Shown here: positions 36,837-45,102 of the stretch, in pieces
Layout of the letters: each line of letters begins with the position of its first letter
Numbering within the stretch: the stretch's first letter is position 1
DNA from: Paenibacillus sp. S150
GTDB taxonomy: Bacteria; Bacillota; Bacilli; Paenibacillales; Paenibacillaceae
Assembly: GCF_019352175.1 (NCBI RefSeq)
Contig: NZ_JACBYI010000002.1
Coordinates: 1-64,000 of the forward strand
Direction: 5' to 3'
Length of the DNA stretch: 64,000 bases
Program-made: the position numbers and the translations under genes
The notes under the pieces: model-generated
The model's database searches: none
What the model was told of the DNA's origin: nothing
What the model saw: only the letters and a program-made list of their open reading frames with translations

Positions 36837-37195
36837 GTTTTTTTGTTAGCTCCTTTAATGTTGTTTTTTACGCAAAAATGCCACGGACAAGCAGCCTCTA
36901 AAGAAGCTGCTGTCACGCGGCATCAGGACGCAAAAAAAATACGACCTTCATCGTATTCTGCAAACAGCAATATTCACGAAAGGTTTCTTTGGATGGCATA
37001 CCAAATAATACAGGAGTTTCCCGCTTTTTTCGCATATGCCTGCTATTCAGTTTTAAGACCTAACCACCATATAAGTAGCTGCCATTAAAACCATCTCCCT
37101 TCGTGTCAGGAACTTGCTTATCGCTAAGCTGTCTATAAAATAACCTGTTTTGGAAAAAAAATCAATACCGGACAGCGCAGATTGTGTCGGCCTGC

Positions 37196-37254
37196 TCTAT
37201 TTCTCGCTGAAACGCCCCGTCCCTTATAAGGACGGCGAAGCCGTTTCCACTTGC
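37196..37254 (+). repeat. Hairpin repeat family H, copy H1
   Basis: Core TTTCTCGCTGAAACG ... GTCCCTTATAAGGAC ... CGAAGCCGTTTCCACTTGC. CCTTATAAGG is a short palindrome, and GAAACG/CCGTTTC lie around it as an outer inverted repeat. The 5' portion seen in other copies (TTTATATGTTTCAC) is missing. Other copies are at 41400, 53280, 56860 and 60221. The remainder of 36837-37469 has no gene. Confidence 0.82.
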
Positions 37255-37469
37255 GTAGGATAGACGTAGGCTTTTGGAGTGGCCGCTCCGCGAACGGAGC
37301 GTTGTTCCAATATCTGTGCTCTCCAGATTTTTTTCATTCCCCTTAGCGGTGAAAATCCGGAGACTCAGGCGGCCGCTGCCGCTGTTCCGCGGGTCCGTCC
37401 GCTTCGCTGTTTAAGCGGGAGACGGTTCTGTCATCTTTAAAAAACACAATAAAGAAACTTAATGTATAT

Positions 37470-37747
37470 GAATTGAACCGGCAAACCTGAAAAAGCTGAT
37501 GGAACGCAAGGAGCCCATAGGGAACGGAAGCGAAGTGGAAAAAGTAACACTAATGGGCTGGAATTCTGGATTTAACAGGCTTTAGTGGGATTTTGTACAC
37601 TTATTGGAGGCCATCTCCCCCCATACGGCTGATTTCAGCCGGATTAGTTGTACTTTTTCCCGCTAGGGATGATGCAGTATCCGAATGCGCTACCTTAGTG
37701 TTCCTTTTTCCCACTAAAATGGCTGCCCTTTGGATGAATGTTTCATG
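37470..37747. repeat. Dispersed repeat family R, copy R4
   Basis: Near-identical direct copy of R3 from its first base to about 37705. It extends further, with AAAATGGCTGCCCTTTGGAT as in R5. The distance between equivalent bases of R3 and R4 is about 2.98 kb. Confidence 0.9.
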
Positions 37748-37800
37748 TCCGGACTGCCGCTGTTTCTATATTTATGTCTGTCACACAATTACTCCACACC

Positions 37801-38556
37801 TCAGAAACGGGCGGCCAGCAGGCCCAAATATTCCTTGAGCGCGGTTCCGGCGGTGTTCACTGCACCGGGAGACGGGGTGAACTTGGCGGGATAAAGCAAG
37901 ATTTCACGGCTGGCTATAAAATCTGTGGGGTAAGCCAGCGGGGCCAGCCCGCTGTCCTTGAAACGGATCATGGCACGGGGCATGTGAAAGGCCGAGGTGA
38001 CCAGAATCGGATGACTGAGCCCATGGCTCTTCATGAGTGCGGCTGTGTTGACGGCGTTCTGTTCAGTGTTGAGCGAGCGGTTCTCAGCCAGAATATCGCT
38101 TTCGGGAACACCAAGGCCCATCAGCTGCCGCTTGGCGATATCCGCTTCGTTGCCGCTGTCGGCAAACACCCGGCCGCCGGAGAACAGGACCGGCAGGCCG
38201 GTCTGCCGGTGCAGCCGCACCGCAGTCAGCAGCCGGTTCGCCGCCGGGCCGTACATATTGCCTTCACCGTCGATATCCGGGTTTCCGGAGCTGGCCCCCC
38301 CGCCAAGGACGACGATTACGTCCCCCTGGAGCAGCTCAGGCTTGTCATACTGCCGCTCCAGGCCGCCAATCAGCAGATCGCCGACCAGGGGAGTCATGGA
38401 GAGGTAGAGCAGGAAGGTAACGCCGAGCAGCGTCAGGGCCGGCCGGCGATTGCGCCTCCACAGCCAGACTGTCAGTCCGAGCAGCAGAACGACGAAGAGG
38501 CCTGGCGGAAGCACGAAGCTGTACAGGAATTTTATGAAATAGATCAGCTCATTCAC
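37801..38556 (-). CDS. DUF218 (YdcF/ElyC-like) membrane protein
   Basis: A protein of about 251 residues. Two N-terminal membrane segments (FVLPPGLFVVLLLGLTVWL and LLGVTFLLYLSMTPL) precede a DUF218 domain with DVIVVLGGGASSG, RLLTAVRLHRQTGLPVLFSGG, ENRSLNTEQNA and LVTSAFHMPRA. Family members act at the membrane, some in cell-envelope polysaccharide metabolism (for example ElyC). The start is uncertain: GTG 38556 is taken as the first plausible codon; the upstream frame to 38676 has no family similarity. No terminator was identified. Confidence 0.88.
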   Translation of the reverse strand: MNELIYFIKFLYSFVLPPGLFVVLLLGLTVWLWRRNRRPALTLLGVTFLLYLSMTPLVGDLLIGGLERQYDKPELLQGDVIVVLGGGASSGNPDIDGEGNMYGPAANRLLTAVRLHRQTGLPVLFSGGRVFADSGNEADIAKRQLMGLGVPESDILAENRSLNTEQNAVNTAALMKSHGLSHPILVTSAFHMPRAMIRFKDSGLAPLAYPTDFIASREILLYPAKFTPSPGAVNTAGTALKEYLGLLAARF

Positions 38557-38856
38557 CTCATTATGTAAGATTGCTGTCTGTATTGTACCATGAGCAGCGG
38601 ACCAGGCCCAGGCGGAGGAGGCTTCAGCTGCGGTATAGACGCTTGAGATAGGCGGAGGGACCATGAACGCAACCATGGCTGGCGGGCCTATGGCCGCTGC
38701 CGGATGAGGGGACAGGAGCGAGGATTCCGCCTGATTCCTTTGTTTGAGATTAAGAATAGGGCCTATACGGTATATTCCCGGTGGATATCGGTTGATTTTG
38801 TGACTCCGAGCACGTACTATTAATTGTATTACTTAGGGTTCGAAGGAGTGTAGTCC

Positions 38857-39804
38857 GTGCTGGAGCTTGGTTTTGATGATCCGGAGAAGCTGGTGTCGGT
38901 GGCGCATGCGCTGTCTACCCGCTCCCGGGTCGATATTCTCCATTTATTGAATTCCCGGAGCTTGAACGTGATCGAAATCGCCGAAGCGCTGAAGCTGCCC
39001 GTATCCACGGTAGCCAACAATGTGAAGGTGCTTGAAGCGGCCCGGCTGATCAACACGGAGCTGCTGCCTGCATCCCGCGGGGCGATGAAGGTGTGCAGCC
39101 GCAATTACGATGATATCCATATCGCCCTGAATGAGGAGAAGGCTGTTCCGAGAGGGGCTGTGCGTATCTTCGAAATTGAGGTGCCCATCGGCCATTACAG
39201 CGATTGCGAGGTACACCCGACCTGCGGCATGGCGGATGCCGAAGAGATGCTGATCCGTGAAGATGAGCCCTCCAGCTTTTATCATCCCAAGCATGTGGGC
39301 GCGCAGATTATCTGGTTCCGCAAGGGGTATCTGGAATATTTGCTGCCGCTGGAGGTGCCGAAAGGGGCAAGAGTCGAAATGCTGGAGCTGTCCATGGAAA
39401 TATGCTCGGAAGCGCCCAATTACGACAACAACTGGCCATCGGATATATCGGTATGGATCAACGGGGTGGAGATTGGCATGTGGACCAGCCCGGGCGATTT
39501 CGGAGGCCGGCGGGGCAAGCTGAATCCGGTCTGGTGGAGAGACTCGTCCACGCAATACGGCCTGCTTAAGACGTGGCGGATTGACATGGACAAGACCACG
39601 CTTGATATGGAAAAGGTATCGGATGTAAGCCTCGGCCAGCTTAATTTGACACAAAGCCCGAAAATCCGGCTGCGGATTGGCGTCCATCCCGATTCCATCC
39701 ATCAAGGCGGTGTCAACCTGTTCGGGCGGGGGTTCGGCGACCATGCGCAGGAAATTATGATGAAGCTGAGCTTTATCCGGGATGAAGAAGAACAGAACCA
39801 TTAG
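38857..39804 (+). CDS. ArsR-type regulator with large C-terminal sensor domain
   Basis: A 315-residue regulator. The N-terminal ~85 residues form an ArsR winged helix (TRSRVDILHLLNSRSLNVIE, LKLPVSTVANNVKVLEAARL). No metal-binding cysteine cluster of the classic type is seen. The C-terminal ~225 residues form an unrecognised domain with many Trp residues and a terminal KLSFIRDEEE stretch; it probably senses a carbohydrate. GTG 38857 lies 8 bases after GAAGGAG. The gene sits just upstream of the importer operon on the same strand and is separated from it by a terminator and a complex promoter, which it probably regulates. Confidence 0.85.
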   Translation: MLELGFDDPEKLVSVAHALSTRSRVDILHLLNSRSLNVIEIAEALKLPVSTVANNVKVLEAARLINTELLPASRGAMKVCSRNYDDIHIALNEEKAVPRGAVRIFEIEVPIGHYSDCEVHPTCGMADAEEMLIREDEPSSFYHPKHVGAQIIWFRKGYLEYLLPLEVPKGARVEMLELSMEICSEAPNYDNNWPSDISVWINGVEIGMWTSPGDFGGRRGKLNPVWWRDSSTQYGLLKTWRIDMDKTTLDMEKVSDVSLGQLNLTQSPKIRLRIGVHPDSIHQGGVNLFGRGFGDHAQEIMMKLSFIRDEEEQNH

Positions 39805-39836
39805 ATACAGTTAATCTGTAACTAATGGTTTTTTTG
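39796..39836 (+). terminator. Intrinsic terminator of the ArsR-type gene
   Basis: AACCATTAG pairs with CTAATGGTT and is followed by T residues. An inner stem ACAG/CTGT strengthens it. Confidence 0.92.
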
Positions 39837-39863
39837 CATGCTTATTATTACTAAAATACAAAA

Positions 39864-39877
39864 TGAAAGCGTTGACA
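39864..39877 (+). promoter_or_regulatory. Perfect cre site (CcpA operator)
   Basis: TGAAAGCGTTGACA matches every position of TGWAANCGNTNWCA. Its last six bases are the -35 box of the importer promoter, so CcpA binding should block RNA polymerase when preferred sugars are present. Confidence 0.92.
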
Positions 39878-39900
39878 ATATAAAAATGGTTTCTTATAAT
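39872..39900 (+). promoter_or_regulatory. Consensus sigma-A promoter of the importer operon
   Basis: TTGACA (39872-39877), a 17-base spacer, then TATAAT (39895-39900). Both boxes match the consensus perfectly. The promoter would be strong without repression, which fits its dense operators. Confidence 0.93.
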
Positions 39901-39907
39901 CGGCTTA

Positions 39908-39952
39908 AGATACAAAATAATTGTAATAAAACAAATAAACCGTTTTGTATCT
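39908..39952 (+). promoter_or_regulatory. Inverted-repeat operator AGATACAAAA ... TTTTGTATCT
   Basis: Perfect 10-bp arms at 39908-39917 and 39943-39952, separated by 25 bases, lie just after the expected transcript start. A third copy of ATACAAAAT is at 39856-39864, directly before the cre site. The likely ligand is the ArsR-type regulator encoded upstream; looping or blocking is inferred. Confidence 0.82.
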
Positions 39953-39977
39953 AGTTTACAATAAAGGGGAGACAGGA

Positions 39978-41339
39978 ATGAAGAAAAGAAATACCGCTTT
40001 TCTGGGCTTGGCCTTCATGCTCTCATTTTCACTGGTACTTGGCGCTTGCGGCGGAAGCAACAATGCAGGCGGTTCATCGAACGGCAATAACGGCAGCAGC
40101 CCGGCTCCCGCCGGGAACAACAGCACCGGGGGAAATACCGGAGGCGAGGGAAGCGGCGAAACGGTCAACCTATCCTTCTGGACCCTGTTCGACGGCGGCG
40201 ACGGGGACAACATGCAGAAGCTGGTCGATGAATTCAACAAAAGCCACTCTGACATTAAGGTGAAAAACACGAAGCTGGTCTGGGCGGAATATTACACGAA
40301 GCTGATTACCTCCGTAGGCAACGGCAACGGCCCGGATATCGGCATTTCCCATACTTCCCGGCTGCCGGATCTGATCAATCAAGGGGTTGTCACCGATCTG
40401 GACGCGGTGGCCGGCGAGGCGGCCGTGGACTGGTCAACCTTTAATCAAAATCTGCTGGATGCAACGGTTGTGGACGGAAAACATTACGCAGTGCCGATTG
40501 ATACCCATCCTTTTATCATGTATTACAACAAAAAGCTGCTGAAGGACGCAGGACTTCTTGGCGATGACGGCAAGCCGGTGCTTGAGCAATCCGCAGACGG
40601 CTTCCTGGCCTTCCTGAAGACCTTGAAAGAGAAGCTTCCGGCCAAAACAACCCCGTTTGCCCTTTCCAATACCAATGACGACCCTTACCGCTTATGGTGG
40701 GCGCTGTACTCGCAGCTCGGCGGCAACGATCTGATCTCGGACGATCTGCAGAAAGCCGAAATTGACAAAGCTAAAGGCATCCAGGCGGCTGAATATATTC
40801 AGAAGCTGTTCACCGAAGGCTATATCAAGAAAAATGATCCCGACTTCTACAAAAACTTCCAGAGCGGTACAGCGGCTGTGATGATGACGGGTGTCTGGGC
40901 AACCGGAACCTGGGAAACGACGAAGGAGCTTGAATTCGGGGCGATGCCGATTCCGAAGCTGTTCGAGCAGGAAGCAACCTGGGGCGATTCGCACACAATC
41001 ATTTTACCGCTGACCAAAGCCGAGGACCCTGCCAAACGGAAGGCTGCGCTGATCTTCGCCGACTATGTAGCCGAGAACGGCCAGATTTGGGCCAAAGCAG
41101 GCCATATCCCCTCCAAGCCTTCTGTCCTTGAGAAGCAGGAATACAAAGATATGCCTTACCGCAGCGATTATGCCGCTGTTGCCAGTACGGTAAAATTCAA
41201 TAAACCTTCGACCAAGACATGGCAAATCCGTGATAATGTCTCTTTCAAGATCCTCAATGAAGTTTGGGCGAACAAGATGAAACCGGCTGAAGCCATGGAC
41301 AAAATGGAGGCAGGCGTGCAGAAAGAGCTTGATAAATAA
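39978..41339 (+). CDS. Sugar ABC transporter substrate-binding lipoprotein
   Basis: A 453-residue binding lipoprotein with lipobox LGAC (Cys24) and a Gly/Asn/Ser-rich linker (about 26-60) before the binding domain (FWTLFDGGDGDNMQKLVDEF). The ATG at 39978 has GGGGAG 6 bases upstream; the frame to 39945 runs into the operator. It delivers a sugar to the permeases at 41515 and 42405. The gap of 175 bases to the permease gene contains hairpin repeat H2. The ligand is unknown; the nearby GH2 and secreted Asp-box enzymes suggest an oligosaccharide of plant cell wall origin. Confidence 0.94.
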   Translation: MKKRNTAFLGLAFMLSFSLVLGACGGSNNAGGSSNGNNGSSPAPAGNNSTGGNTGGEGSGETVNLSFWTLFDGGDGDNMQKLVDEFNKSHSDIKVKNTKLVWAEYYTKLITSVGNGNGPDIGISHTSRLPDLINQGVVTDLDAVAGEAAVDWSTFNQNLLDATVVDGKHYAVPIDTHPFIMYYNKKLLKDAGLLGDDGKPVLEQSADGFLAFLKTLKEKLPAKTTPFALSNTNDDPYRLWWALYSQLGGNDLISDDLQKAEIDKAKGIQAAEYIQKLFTEGYIKKNDPDFYKNFQSGTAAVMMTGVWATGTWETTKELEFGAMPIPKLFEQEATWGDSHTIILPLTKAEDPAKRKAALIFADYVAENGQIWAKAGHIPSKPSVLEKQEYKDMPYRSDYAAVASTVKFNKPSTKTWQIRDNVSFKILNEVWANKMKPAEAMDKMEAGVQKELDK

Positions 41340-41399
41340 AAACGGCAGCCGGTGATGCATAGGCCTGGCGTCGGCGGGCGGCGGGCCTGTGTTCAAATA

Positions 41400-41492
41400 T
41401 AAGAATTTATATGTTTCACAATATAAATTATCCTTTTATTTCTCGCTGAAGCACCCCGTCTTTAAAAGGACGGCGCAGCCGTTTCCACTTGC
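41400..41492 (+). repeat. Hairpin repeat family H, copy H2, inside an operon
   Basis: Full-length copy starting TAAGAATTTATATGTTTCAC and ending GCCGTTTCCACTTGC. The central stem is CCGTCTTTAAAAGGACGG. It lies between the binding-protein gene and its first permease gene. Confidence 0.88.
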
Positions 41493-41514
41493 TTTTTGGG
41501 GAGAGGTGACCTGA

Positions 41515-42405
41515 ATGAAGATGAAAAAACTGAGGGCGGATGTGCAGGCGCTGCTGTTCCTGGTTCCCTTTTTGATAGTATATGGCCTGTTCACCATCTG
41601 GCCGATGTTCAAGGGCGTGGAAATGACCTTTTATAAATGGACGCTGATCCGCAAAATGGAATTTCTGGGCTGGGACAATTACAGCCGGGTGCTGCAGGAC
41701 AGGGAGGTGTGGGAAGCGCTCGGGCATTCGCTCATCTTCGTCGTGCTGACGACGCCGACCATGCTCGTGCTGTCCATTTCACTGGCGCTGATCGCGAACC
41801 GCAAGTCCGTGCTGCAAAAGTTCTACCGCAGTATTTTCTTTATCCCCAGCGTGCTGTCTGTGGCGGTGGCTTCCTATCTGGGGCTGTTTGTGTTCCAGCC
41901 ATATACCGGCCTGGTGAATTCCGTGCTCCATTTACTGCGGCTGCTGCCCGGTGATACGGAAATTTTCTGGCTGACGGAGACCCGTCTGGCCTGGATCGTC
42001 ATTACGCTGATTACCCTCTGGTGGACGGTAGGGTTCAACTTTATCCTGCATTTATCGGCGATTCAGGAGATTCCCGATGAGATTTACGAGGCGGCCCGCC
42101 TGGACGGAGCGGATGACCGGCAGATGTTCTGGCGGATTACGCTGCCCTATCTGGCTCCGATTACGAAGACGATCACCATGCTGCAGATTATCGCTTCCTT
42201 CAAGGTGTTCATGCAGATCTACATTGTTACCGGAGGCGGTCCGCTGGATCAGACCCGGCCCATCATACAACTGATTTATCAGACCGGCTTCAAGAGCAAT
42301 GATCTCGGCTATGCGGCCACGATGTCCTATCTGCTGTTCGTGATTCTGCTGGTGCTGTCGGCGCTGCAATATGGGATGAATAACCGCAAAGGAGCGGATC
42401 TGTAA
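41515..42405 (+). CDS. Sugar ABC transporter permease (MalF-like)
   Basis: A 296-residue membrane subunit with six predicted segments and the EAA loop IYEAARLDGADDRQMFW. It partners the lipoprotein at 39978 and the next permease. GGGGAGAGG lies shortly before the ATG. It is followed directly by the second permease with one shared base. No ATPase gene is present. Confidence 0.94.
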   Translation: MKMKKLRADVQALLFLVPFLIVYGLFTIWPMFKGVEMTFYKWTLIRKMEFLGWDNYSRVLQDREVWEALGHSLIFVVLTTPTMLVLSISLALIANRKSVLQKFYRSIFFIPSVLSVAVASYLGLFVFQPYTGLVNSVLHLLRLLPGDTEIFWLTETRLAWIVITLITLWWTVGFNFILHLSAIQEIPDEIYEAARLDGADDRQMFWRITLPYLAPITKTITMLQIIASFKVFMQIYIVTGGGPLDQTRPIIQLIYQTGFKSNDLGYAATMSYLLFVILLVLSALQYGMNNRKGADL

Positions 42406-43211
42406 TGAAATGGGTCTACCGCATTGTGTCATTGTTTATGGCTGTGCTGTTCGCGGGGCCGCTGGTATGGATGCTGTTCGTATCGTTCAAGGAAGAGGGC
42501 ATGAAGATCATCACAGTGCTGGACTGGTTCAGCCCGCCGTATTCGCTGGAGGTCTACAAAGAGATTCTTGGCGGGACGAAGCTGACGGACTGGATCGCGA
42601 ACAGCCTGCTTGTGGCTGCTTTTGTCACGGTGCTGACCGTAGCCGCTGCGGCTCTGGCCGGATTCGCCTTGTCCAAAATTCCCTTCCGCTACCGGACGCT
42701 GATGTTTTTTGTCGTCCTTGCCGGCCTGCTGATTCCCGGTGAAGCCACGATTATTCCGCTGTACCAGGTGGCGAAGGATATGAATCTGCTGAACTCTTAT
42801 CAGGGATTGATTATTCCGGCGCTGGCATCTCCAGTAGCGGTAATTGTGCTGAAAAGCTTTTTTGACGGCATTCCGAACGACCTGCTGGAGAGTGTGCAGA
42901 TGGACGGGGGAGGAAGCTGGAGGATCTTCATGCGCATCATGCTGCCGCTCTGCCGTCCCGCACTGGCTTCCATGGCCATTTTGACATTCATCGGCTCCTG
43001 GAACAATTTTCTGTGGCCCTTCCTGTCCATCACGGACGACAATCTGTTCACGCTGCCGATGGGTATTCCGACCCTGATGAGCCAGTATTCGGAGGATTAT
43101 GTCAAGCCGATGGTCATCAACGCGATTGCTTCCATTCCGATCATTGTGCTGTTTGTTATTTTTGAACGCCAGATTGTCAAGGGAATCAGCATGTCAGGGA
43201 TTAAGGGATAA
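42405..43211 (+). CDS. Sugar ABC transporter permease (MalG-like)
   Basis: A 268-residue membrane subunit with six predicted segments and the EAA loop LLESVQMDGGGSWRIFM. The N-terminus (YRIVSLFMAVLFAGPLVWML) is the first membrane span. Its start overlaps the upstream stop by one base. It ends with IVKGISMSGIKG, the family's C-terminal signature. The GH2 gene follows after 75 bases, probably on the same transcript. Confidence 0.94.
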   Translation: MKWVYRIVSLFMAVLFAGPLVWMLFVSFKEEGMKIITVLDWFSPPYSLEVYKEILGGTKLTDWIANSLLVAAFVTVLTVAAAALAGFALSKIPFRYRTLMFFVVLAGLLIPGEATIIPLYQVAKDMNLLNSYQGLIIPALASPVAVIVLKSFFDGIPNDLLESVQMDGGGSWRIFMRIMLPLCRPALASMAILTFIGSWNNFLWPFLSITDDNLFTLPMGIPTLMSQYSEDYVKPMVINAIASIPIIVLFVIFERQIVKGISMSGIKG

Positions 43212-43286
43212 GGCGGCAGAGCAGCAGATTGAGCTTAAGAGAAAAAGACAAAAAAGACGAGATATGGAGAGGACAGGTGCAGTTTC

Positions 43287-45047
43287 ATGACGACAAAAGC
43301 TTATATTCCGGGGTATCCCAGACCGCAATTTGTACGCAAGGAATGGCTTGCTCTGGACGGAGAATGGAATTTCAGCTTTGATGATGCCAACAGTGGAGAA
43401 GCGGAGGCATGGTACGCGAAATTTCCGCAGGGCGTGCAGATTACGGTTCCGTTCACGTATGAGACGGCGGCCAGCGGGATCGGCATTCAGGAATTCCACC
43501 CCAATGTCTGGTATGAGCGAACGCTGGACCTTCCTGCGGAGAACGCCGGGAAGCGGGCGATTCTGCATTTTCAGGGGGTTGATTACCGGGCCAAATGCTG
43601 GGTGAACGGCTCTTATGCTGGCGTGCATGAAGGCGGCTATGCTGCGTTTTCCTTTGATATCACCCCGTATGTGACATTCGGTGCAGCCAACCGGATTGTA
43701 CTTAAGGCGGAAGACAGTCTGGATTGCACGCAGCCCCGGGGCAAGCAGCGCTGGGTAGCTGACAATTTTGAATGCTTCTACGTGCAGACGACGGGGATCT
43801 GGAAATCCGTCTGGCTGGAATGTGTAAGCGAAGCACGGATTGATTCCGTGAAAATGACGCCGGATGTCGACCGGCATATGATCCGCTTCGATTTCCGGAT
43901 TGCCGGCCTTAAGGCCGGCCAGGAGCTTATGCTCGATGTGCTGATTACTCTGAAAGGCCGGCAGGTCAAGCGGTTCAGCCTGAGCGCGGACCGTGACCTG
44001 GTGAGCATTGAGGCGGATGTATGGCATGAAGTCGGGGGGCCATGGAAGCAATCCCTGTGGTCGCCGGAGGCGCCGAATCTGTATGACGTTGAATTCAGGC
44101 TGCTCCGCGGACAGGAGAGCGTGGACCATGTGTATTCCTATTTCGGAATGCGCAAAATTTCCATTGAAAACGGCCAGATTCTCCTTAACAACAGGCCCTT
44201 GTACCAGCGCCTGATTCTGGATCAGGGCTACTGGCAGGACAGCCATCTGACGCCGCCCAGCGAGCAGGCGCTGATCGATGACATCGGCTGGATTGCCGAA
44301 ATGGGCTACAACGGCCTCCGCAAGCATATGAAGATCGAGGATGCCCGCTTCTTGTACTGGTGCGATGTGAAGGGGATGCTGGTCTGGTCGGAAATGCCCG
44401 CCACCTACGAATTCAATGATCTTGCCGTCCAGCGCTTCACCCGGGAATGGCTGGAGATTGTGCCGCAGCAGTATAACCATCCGTGCATCATCACCTGGGT
44501 TCCGTTCAACGAATCCTGGGGTATTCCTGCCATTGCCCATGATGTCAGACAGCAGAAATTCACAGAAGGCATCTATCACCTGACCAAAGCCATTGACCCC
44601 TCTCGTCCTGTTGTCACCAACGATGGCTGGGAGCACACCGTATCGGATATTCTGACGCTGCATGATTATGTGGAGGCGGGAGAACAGTTCCTGGCCCATT
44701 ACGCCGACAAAACCTCTATTGTTGACAATGGCGTCTCCTTCAATAACTACAAATTTGCGTGGGCCGAAGGATACGCCTATAAAGGCCAGCCGGTCATTAT
44801 CAGTGAGTTCGGCGGCATCGCCTTTCAGACGGTCAGCGGCTGGGGCTATGGAAATCAGGTGAAGACAGAGCAGGATTTCCTGGCGCGCTTCCAGGCGATC
44901 ACTGCGGCAATCCAAGCGACCCCGTTCATCAGCGGCTACTGCTATACCCAGGTCAGCGATGTGCAGCAGGAAGTGAATGGCCTTTTGACGGAGGACCGCA
45001 AGCCTAAAGTGCCTTTTGACAAAATCCGCGAAATCAATCTGGGCTGA
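43287..45047 (+). CDS. GH2-family glycosidase
   Basis: A 586-residue cytoplasmic glycoside hydrolase with the GH2 layout: N-terminal jelly-roll (WYERTLDLP, GVDYRAKCWVNG), Ig-like domain, then a TIM barrel. Acid/base Glu409 is in WVPFNESWG and nucleophile Glu507 in ISEFGG. There is no signal peptide, so it acts on imported sugars. GH2 enzymes cover beta-galactosidase, beta-glucuronidase, beta-mannosidase and others; the specificity here is not determined. The gene lies behind the importer and before the secreted enzyme in the same orientation. Confidence 0.92.
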   Translation: MTTKAYIPGYPRPQFVRKEWLALDGEWNFSFDDANSGEAEAWYAKFPQGVQITVPFTYETAASGIGIQEFHPNVWYERTLDLPAENAGKRAILHFQGVDYRAKCWVNGSYAGVHEGGYAAFSFDITPYVTFGAANRIVLKAEDSLDCTQPRGKQRWVADNFECFYVQTTGIWKSVWLECVSEARIDSVKMTPDVDRHMIRFDFRIAGLKAGQELMLDVLITLKGRQVKRFSLSADRDLVSIEADVWHEVGGPWKQSLWSPEAPNLYDVEFRLLRGQESVDHVYSYFGMRKISIENGQILLNNRPLYQRLILDQGYWQDSHLTPPSEQALIDDIGWIAEMGYNGLRKHMKIEDARFLYWCDVKGMLVWSEMPATYEFNDLAVQRFTREWLEIVPQQYNHPCIITWVPFNESWGIPAIAHDVRQQKFTEGIYHLTKAIDPSRPVVTNDGWEHTVSDILTLHDYVEAGEQFLAHYADKTSIVDNGVSFNNYKFAWAEGYAYKGQPVIISEFGGIAFQTVSGWGYGNQVKTEQDFLARFQAITAAIQATPFISGYCYTQVSDVQQEVNGLLTEDRKPKVPFDKIREINLG

Positions 45048-45102
45048 CGGTTCCTTGGAGTATGGTGTCTTGCAAGAGAAACCCATCCAAAGGAGATGTA
45101 CC

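Noticed and set aside
34494..37747. R3-R4 segment as a classical insertion sequence or transposon
   Set aside because: There is no transposase or integrase, and the repeats are direct and belong to a family found elsewhere in the window.
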